From Acanthaster planci (Eukaryota; Echinodermata; Asteroidea; Valvatida; Acanthasteridae), in the NCBI RefSeq assembly GCF_001949145.1, contig NW_019091379.1, forward strand, positions 1,857,537 to 1,921,536: 64,000 bases of DNA. Direction: 5' to 3'. The first letter of the stretch is position 1; each line of letters opens with the position of its first letter. Shown piece after piece: positions 52,001 to 61,000 of this stretch. The position numbers were made by a program, and so were the translations under genes. The notes under the pieces are model-generated. The model worked only from the letters and a program-made list of their open reading frames with translations, ran no database searches and had not been told where the DNA came from.

Positions 52001-55000
52001 CAACCCGGAGGTAGGTCCGCGGTTTGAGGTAAGTGACGGGCTTTCAACTTTCTCTTTCACCCAGGCATTGCGGTCTCTCCCTGTGTTGGGGTACAGGCAA
52101 GAGACGGAGAGGGGAGGTTGAACAAAGACCGCTGTGACACCTCGTCAGCACAAGAGGTCAGATGGTTTTTATGTTTGGACCCTGATATCCAAACCCTGAG
52201 CAATCAGAGCCTCTGTCATCAATTACAATAATCATTTCTGAGTGTACACAGAAGGGTAACAGACTGTTCATTCTCAGTTTATGTTGGACATCTTGGCGCA
52301 TCGCAACTTACCTGTCGTCACTTGCAAGAACACTGACAGTCCATATGGTGTATGTATAGGATTTGTACACAAATACACACTGTCTGTGTGCCTCATATAC
52401 AGTCTGTATGCGATGCTTAGATCAAGTGGATAAAACGATTTAATTTTACATGCCTTTGCATGTAACGGTAATCGATAAAAAAAACCCCAAGAAATCCGGG
52501 GCATGCAACATTACTAGTCGGTAGAGACTGGAAGAGACTCGACCTTTATCCACGTACATTTGGACATTTCTGTCTGATTATGAGAATCAAATCCTGAAGT
52601 GCTCCGACCAAAAAAAGTATCCCTCTCAAAAGGATAAATTAGAACCTCCCGTTCCTGCTACTTGGAGCAAAAGTCTTTCTTTGCCTGTACCCCCATTGTG
52701 AACATGGTGAAGTTCATTCATTCCATCAGTGGTACGCTAACATCTTCTGTTAATTGTCATTAAAGCTTCTTTTATTTAATTGCTTTTCCATACCAAACTA
52801 TGTTCTCTTTTAAGTTTTGGTGATTTCTCATGTTTTACTTTCCTTTCAGTTGCAGTGGGTTAAGATCTTTACTTTCGTCGGGTTGTAACTGAATATTGTC
52901 TTTTTTACAATTTTTCAGTAGTTTGTGTTCTGGTACAGAGTACATGTACCTTGGTCAGGGAAAAATGAAGAAAACTGATTTTGTTTCCTTGCAATCAACT
53001 GCAAATAAACAATTCCCTATTGTCATTCCAGCTCTGATATCATCATCCTTCTGCTTTGTGAAGTTAAAGGAAAGAGTCATTTCCTTCTTTATTTGCTGCC
53101 CACCTAGTGAAGATGGTGCAAGCTAAAACTGAAAGAAAAATTGTCCCTTTAAGAGTCACTCTCCTAAGTTCTTGAAAATTCAGAAAACCTCAATGCATAT
53201 ATCCCGAGATATTCAACAACATGAAGCCCTTTTTAGACACCCACTGTTATGCGTACGTGTACTCGATGTACTAGGTTTCTCATTGTGAAGTTGTAGCGCC
53301 CAGCTTTCCACATGGTGCCATTCTTGTGTCATTAATTTTGACATTTCTTGCAGCTTTTATTTCCTTCTTTTTTTTTTTCAGCAAATTTTTTTCCCTGTTC
53401 AGATTTCCATTTCTCTCTGTTCTCACGTGTCACATCACCGTATCTTCTCACCACGCATTCATGCATTTTAATTTTTCTGGTTTAAATTTCATTTTCATGG
53501 CTCCTCGTTTTTTTCCCATTCACTTGCAGCTCACTCGGAGAGACAGCACATCATTAAGCCTCGCGTTTGTTTGGTTTTTTTTTTGGCAGCACACCAAGAG
53601 TAGTGAGTTACACTTCCAGACAGCCTTGTTGCATTGCTGACAAAATCAAACTGAAATTTATTTAGGAACCTAAGATAAGGTTTCCCGATTTAGGATTTTC
53701 TTGGCCTATCTGGGATTGTCTTGGTCTCAAAGGCAAGATCAAAACTTCTTGTTGCCATTGACTTATTCCTGTTCACATTGGCTTTGCGCATTCCACTCAG
53801 CAAACTCATCTACTCTGAGCAAATTCTGAAGGCAGTCATTGAAAGCTCCATAAACAAATTTTATTATAAGTCAATGATTTGTAAATAAAGGTACATACCA
53901 GTTGATGTTATGCTACCAGAACCAAACAGAAGAAAGACAAAGTCACTAGGAATAGCTTTTGGTTGTCTGGAAGTTAAGTCTTTCACTCTTACACTAAACT
54001 CACAACTTCTGACTTTCAGAAAGCCCGTCACAATTTTATATTTGTTACTCAACAATAAAATGAGTTTCTCTGCAGGTGAGGGTTTGAGCCTCGGAACTTT
54101 CGTCTGGGCTGAGTGATATTAGAAGGCTTACCTGTGCATGCAAGTAATCTAGACATTGCCTTAATTGTTAATAGCTTTATGCAGTGTTTGATTAGATGTG
54201 GACCGATTTCAGGTGTACCGGTAGGCTGATGGGGATTAACGAACTGTTCACTTGTGCATTTTTCCACGAGAAAATTCATCCCAGATATTTTCTTGCAGCT
54301 GTCTGTATTTCAATCTCTGAGTCCACGTAATGGAATAGCAACAGTGCATTCAGACTTATTGTAGGTCAAGCAGAACTTGACTTTAAGTACAGACACTTCT
54401 TGGTATGCCTTCTTGTCTGTTAAGAGCCTTCTCATGAAGTACATTAGCTTTGTGTATAGTAGTGTAGTAGATTAGCTAATGGGCATTTGCATGTATCTGT
54501 TGAGGAACCTTTCCAGGTTAGGTTTGTGTGGAGTATTAGACCAGTGCTTTATGTAGTTATGAATTAGTCCAAGCATGTTAGCATGAATCCTTTTAGTGTA
54601 GTGGTTAGTATCATTTAACATCCATTTATGCCATGCATGAGAAACGTACATGTATTTCCTCATTTTTGGCCTCGTCATTTTGGATACCTCTAAAATTTTG
54701 CCAATTTATATTTTCTCCTCTTCCGCCAGGAATAGTCTCGTTAAGTTTTCTTTTGATGTTCCTGTTGCTTTTAGTGTACGCGAACATTAATTGATGACAT
54801 TTTGTATTGCAGGTCATATTGGGATATTAACTCTATTATTCCCATGTCGATGTAGAAAGGAATAGTGTAGCAGTTTTATGGTCTGCAGCAGCTATTTAAT
54901 CAGAATCATTTTCTGCAGCTCAGACATTTTTGTGAGTTCCTTTGAGTTGATTCGGCGGTGGCTTCCATTATATACAGTGAATTTTGTTGACTGGTCAGAA

Positions 55001-58000
55001 ATTTTTTACCGTGAAGTAGTTTACAAGGAAACTCTTACTTAGTTGTCCAGTTTTGTTAGTATTGCTTCATATTTTTATCGTGCTTTAGGGTATATAACGT
55101 ACTGAGTAGTTTCTCGACACTTGAATCACTGTTTATTGAATGGAAGTATCTCCTTGATTCTCCTTGTCTCTTTTGCGTCTTGTACTTTACTTCATTTCTG
55201 TAAACCTGCTCTGTGTTTCTACCCACCCTCTGCCTATTCCTCCTGGTTTCTTTTCTGATTCTCCCTTCCTCCGCTCCACCTCCTCCGGACATTCATCCTT
55301 TTTGTAGGTTGCCCAGAGGATCAAGTCGGCAGTGGACAATCTTGGAAACGCCAGCATTGAGCTTGTCAAGAATGCTGGCACGGTGCAGTGCAACCCCACC
55401 GATAATATGGCCAAGCGGGATCTGGTGGATAATGCACGTTCTGTGGTTGAGAAGGTACGTGTTGAGTCGTTGGATGGTCGCCCTTTCAAAGCATTGGCTT
55501 TCAAATGAATCTTTCTTTTTATTTTCTTGGTTTTGTTCTTGTGACTTTGTGACTTTCCTGCAGCAGCTGATGTTTTGCCAGTGTTCCTCTCTCGTGGGTT
55601 CCTTCAGATACTTCAGGGTTCGCCTTCTTTTCCTTTGCAGTGTAACTTTGTGATGGCAGCCCTCCAGGCAGGTTCCAGCGGCACCCAGGCCTGCATCAAC
55701 GCGGCCAGCACCGTCTCGGGCATTATTGGGGACCTGGACACCACCATTATGTTTGCCTCAGCCGGAACCCTGAGTGCCGAGCCGGAAGGTGGCTCCTTTT
55801 CAGACCACAGGTAAGAGAGGCTTATTTTTCTGTTTTCTTTCTGCGGGTCCATCGAAGGATTTCTGGACTGTGATTTCGCTCCAGAGAGTCTTGAAGGGGT
55901 AAATCAGGAACAGTGCTTATCTACTCTTGGATCTGAATGCTGCAAAGTGTGGAGGGCTATTTATCACTAAACAAGACATTGTCATTGTATCGGATCCGAA
56001 GCAAACAGTAGAAATGGCATTAAGGCACTGAAGTGCTCCATGTTAAAAGTAAAGTTTATGCTCAGAATAAAAGCCTGTTGCCGCAAACTTGCAGCCTCAC
56101 AAGTGGTACTTTCAAAAACTGACCATGTTTCAACATAAGTTAGTTTTACATTGCCTTTTTATAATATTTGTTTGTATTTTCATGCCAAGTATGCCCTCAT
56201 CATCATCATACACCCTTCTTTCCCTAGAAGCAGGGGTTGGACGGGTCCTCCCTATAGTTGGCTTCACTGGTCTGTTATAATGGGTTGTCTTCTACCCTTA
56301 AAGGCACAGTTATGCTTTGATTCCATACGCCATAGCTAGACTACTGAGGACTTCCCAAAGTTTGGACTGTTGAGAGATCTGGAGGAAGCTTGCTATACTT
56401 CACTGCTTGGTTTTTGCAGGGAGAGCATCTTGAAGACGGCCAAGGCCCTTGTGGAAGACACAAAGACACTGGTGACTGGGGCAGCCTCCACCCAGGAACA
56501 GCTAGCCAATGCTGCACAGTCGGCCGTTTCCACCATCACCAAACTGGCCGATGTCGTCAAGCTAGGGGCTGCCACTCTGGGTGGGGATGACCCCGACGGA
56601 CAGGTAAGGACATAGGGTCATCTACCGCAAGTCTACATGGGTATAGACCTTTTTCCTGTGATGTCACAACCATGCTGGACCTATGATGTGTTGTGATGGT
56701 AACGATGCATAGTGTTGGGATAGTAATCCACCTATTGAAGATAAATTAGTCGAGCATGCAGCATTGGCACGTGCGCTTGCTCGTGGTTGAAGCTTCCCCT
56801 AAGTATACATGCGATCACCGTGGCCAAGGCGGTCCACACGTGGTTGTATTTTTTACATTTAGTCACGTGGGTGGAGAAGGTCCATAGAGTTATTAGTCAT
56901 GAATATCTCATCCCAGCACTATTTCAAATAGCTTTATGTTCAATCCGCCATAGACCTAGAGTTGCACTACTGTCAGTCTGAAGCCTTGGGAACAGGTGTT
57001 TTCAATTAATTCCTTGTTGCACAAAGTTCCTCATTCTAAAAGTCATCAAGAAGGAACATCACTGGCTGTGCAGGGTCAGATGAACTTAGTTTGACCATAA
57101 CATTTGCAAGCATGACAGACAGTCGTTTTTGTTTCTTGAAGTAGTAGTTCAGTGTTAAGGGCTTGGAACCCATCAAGCTTTTTGCTTGTGTTGTCTGTGT
57201 GGGTGGCAGTTTTGAATGTGATGCTTTAAAGGAATCGATAAAAGGAGAAAGTGACATGCTTTCTATCATTTGCGGATTATGCGGATGAACTCTCATGCAT
57301 GTGATAAATCCCTTCCGCCATGCTTATAGCTAAACATTGATTGATGTTGAAGGTGCTGCTGATCAATGCTGTCAAGGATGTTGCCTCAGCTCTGGGTGAT
57401 CTCATCACTGCCACCAAGAGTGCATCGGGGAAAGGGGTAGACGACCCATCAGTTGGTAACCTCAAGAGCTCAGCTAAGGTGGGTAGGGGATATCTAGGAA
57501 TGGGCTCACTACTCCAGCTCCCTCCCTTCAACAGCAAGAAAAAAGTGAGGTGCCCCGAGCTTGAGTTGTTTGCGGAAGTCTGCGGTTTCCCAACTGCTGT
57601 TTAGTCTTTGACCCAAAGCAGACGCGGTCAGATGAAGTGTTTGAAGGAAAGGTAGGGGGAAAAGTAAACTCCCCTCAGTGTTTAAGCTCTGGTCTACATG
57701 CTCATGAAGATTTTAACCTAGAGAGTGTGCTCTCATGTGACCTCGGGATATGTCTGAACGAAAGCTGATAACGGTTGATTAAAAGCGGTCATGCTGGGAC
57801 GTTTTTCTCGACCACTTTTTAGGCCTAATTTAATGCCGTGGGCTTATCCAACTCTCGCTTACCAGGGGCCATTTATTTAACGCCCACTTGAGGCCCTGGA
57901 TGTCATGCACATAGAATATTGAGATTAAAAGGACCCTGGATGTCAAACACATAGAATATTGAGATTAAAAGGACCCTGGATGTCAAACACGTAGAATATT

Positions 58001-61000
58001 GAGATTAAAAGGACCCTGGATGTCATACACATAGAATATTGAGATTAAAAGGACCCTGGATGTCATACACATAGAATATTAAGATTAAAAGGACCCTGGA
58101 TGTCAAACACATAGAATATTGAGATTAAAAGGACCCTGGATGTCATACACATAGAATATTGAGATTAAAAGGACCCTGGATGTCATACACATAGAAAATT
58201 GAGATTAAAAGGACCCTGGATGTCAAACACATAGAATATTGAGATTAAAAGTTGTGCGCACACAGCACCGTCCGTGCCGTAAACCACCACAAACCACGGA
58301 CGTGTATAATGAAATCTGGACTGGCAATGCCCTTAATCAGCTTTAGAGATCATTGAATCTACTCGCGGCCATTTTACGGAGCCGAATACAAAGCTTTCCT
58401 GGCAATGCCCACCTTTGTTCTTCCTGACGTCAATAGAGGGGAGCTAACCCACACATTTGTATTCGGCTCGGAAAATGGCCGCTAGTTGGCTTCTTTTCAT
58501 ACAAAGGCGTTGCGTTGCAAGTCCCGGTTTTTTATATACGTCCCTGCAACAAACACAATGTGACCAGTGGGAAGCCATTTTTAAGGAGCAAAGCGTCTTG
58601 TCTTGTCAGGACATGGGGTCTATACACCCTCAGTCTATTGCTGTCTTCACTTTCATCGCGTAGTTCATTGGATGAACATTTACTGGTGGCATTATGCTAG
58701 GAAACACAAAAACTATCAAAGTACAACAACACTAAGTTGTTATGGAATGAGAGGTTTGGTGTCTTTGTTTCCGATATCCATGGCGATAGTCTCTTCAAGT
58801 TGAAGTGTGTGATAACTTGTGTTCTCTGTTTTCAATCCTCACGACGACTCTAGCTGAAAGGCTGACAAATATTCTGCCAGTGCTGAGATGTGAGGACTAT
58901 TTATCTGACTTCTCACCTGTTAACAGGTCATGGTCACCAATGTGACGTCACTTCTTAAGACTGTCAAGAGCGTTGAGGACGAGGCTTGTAGAGGTACCAG
59001 AGCCTTGGAAGCGACTATTGATGCCATCACCCAGGAAGCAAAGGTCAGGTCACCATATGCGCTCTAATGGTTGCCTCTTACAGAGGACCTGTGGGTACCA
59101 CATGTAGAAATATCCAATCAAGACTTTCATGCCGAAGATGCTCAACAAATCGACACGCTTAGCAGAATCAGTTAAAAGGAAATTCACTATGAGATTGTAC
59201 ATAACGTGGCATGTTCCTAGGAGATTAATTGAACCTGCGTACTAAAGTCAGACCTACTTGCGTTCAGAGACTCTGTCAGGTAAACACCTTCTCAAACGTT
59301 GCCTCTGAAAGTAGAGAGTCTGTGGTTTCTTAGGTCTTAAATACCGCATTTGTTTTTTTCCCAGGGAGTATTGTTCTTGACAACTATAGTTGGTTGAGAG
59401 TTGTTGTAGTTGTGCTGCATTGAAAGACAGAGCATCTCATTTACAAACTTTTGGCCATGTTGGCCCTTCAAATAGTTCCGATGAATCCTTGAACTTGGAC
59501 AACATCGTAAGGTTTATCCTTGAAACCATCGAAGTTTCAGAAGATCCATGTTTTTAAAATCTTTTTTCCATTGTGCCGTCTCAGATACTGGACAACCCGT
59601 CCGTCGGCGACCGTCGTGCCACACCAGAGCAGCTCATCCGCAGCACAAAGGCTGTAACTTTGGCGACGGCAAAGGCCGTTGGTGCAGGAAACTCTGGGAA
59701 GCAGGATGACGTGACCGCTGCCGCCAACCTGGCTCGGCAGGCCTTGTTTGCCATGATAGACTGCTGTAGGGTAGGCTCTGAGAAGATGCTGTGAAGGAAA
59801 TAAAAACGGGTCGTTAAGTCTGGTTTCTTTTGCCTAAACATGGACTATAATGCAGAAATCTGTAAGAGTTGCCCTTTTCATATTTGTTTAGATGCTGACA
59901 AATATCAGCTGCACCATTTTCGAAGGTCATTGTCTTGGCAAGCTACATGTGAGATTTTCAGAGGTCAGCTCCCCTCCCACCTGCTTTTTGGCACCCCCCC
60001 TGAAATGGTTTTTGCACTTTGTTCATCCCACAGGGAGCAGCCAGTGCAGCAGATTCAGTAGACATGAGGGAGAGAACCCTCTACGTGGGCAAGCAGTGCT
60101 CGGATGCCTTCAGGGCTTTGTTAGAACAGGTCCACTCGGTGAGTTCAGATAGCGAAAGACCAGAAGCCAAAGTAGATGATCAAAGCAGTGACTTAGAGAC
60201 AGTGTTGCCCTGTGAATTGATGCACTGAACACATAAATAGGAGGAGGCTAACAGCTACAAGATATAATGTTCCAATAGAGAGCTGTTCTTTTATTTTCAA
60301 CCACTGCACGTAACGAGAGGTTAAACAAACGACTTGCTTGAAGGTAGAAAGTCAAACACCTTTTGTATTGTTTAGTGATTGTATTTCAAAACTTCTAAGG
60401 TGTTCTGTATTTGGTGTGGCAATTGTCAACCTTCATCCAAGTTAATGATTCCAGTTAACATGAAGGGGACCTGCAGGTGCGGTTGTTAAGATCAAAGGTT
60501 TCTGTCGAAATACATGTACTACTATCCAATAAGCAGATGTAACCCAATTTTACCTTGTCTCAGTTCTACACGGCTGTGTTTTGATTTTGATAGAACATCC
60601 AGCGGCCCTCACCGGACAGCAAGCAACGCCTTGGACAGCACTCCAAGCGAGTTGCCCAGACGGTCGGGGAGCTGGTGCAGGCCGCAGAGGCACTCAAGGG
60701 TAAGAGGTGGTCATGCTGTGGGCCCAGCCCACACTCAATCCGAAAGAGAGAGGCTATACTGGCAAGCGTTGGTCCCAACTCGGAAGAAAAGACGATTCAG
60801 ACATGGTCTGAGATACGTTTTTCATGATGGTCTAGAGACAATTATTGATCTTCAACTTGTTGATATCTTGCCAATTTATTTTTTATATTTTTAAGGTTCT
60901 GATTGGGTTGATCCTGAAGACCCCAATGTGATTGCCGAGAATGAGCTCCTCAGTGCCGCTAATGCCATCGAGGCAGCTGCCAAGAAACTGTCTCAACTTC

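Larger units (their letters stand above)
57479..58926 (+). other. 1.4-kb intron with minisatellite and hairpins
   Basis: Contains the 40-bp array (57891-58250), a short hairpin (58269-58302) and a larger inverted repeat (58362-58485). The remainder shows no coding signal. Confidence 0.8.
7037..60895 (+). other. Remaining introns inspected with nothing to call
   Basis: These introns over 300 bases show no gene, RNA or clear mobile element beyond what is listed separately: 7551-8095, 8175-8616 (only the palindrome TTTCCCACTAGTGGGAAA), 8760-9251, 10034-10546, 10652-11006, 13886-14353, 14440-14761, 14903-15818, 17247-17965, 18426-19363, 19466-20024, 20256-20883, 21726-22137, 22252-23056, 24170-24795, 26391-26938, 37367-37731, 37916-38298, 38422-39078, 43590-44142, 45056-45722, 45856-46241, 46684-47078, 55811-56419, 56604-57352, 59044-59584 and 60139-60593. 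Confidence 0.6.

Noticed and set aside
53580-53605. Microexon-like block with an excellent T tract and GTGAGT donor
   Set aside because: The block is 13 bases and would shift the talin frame.
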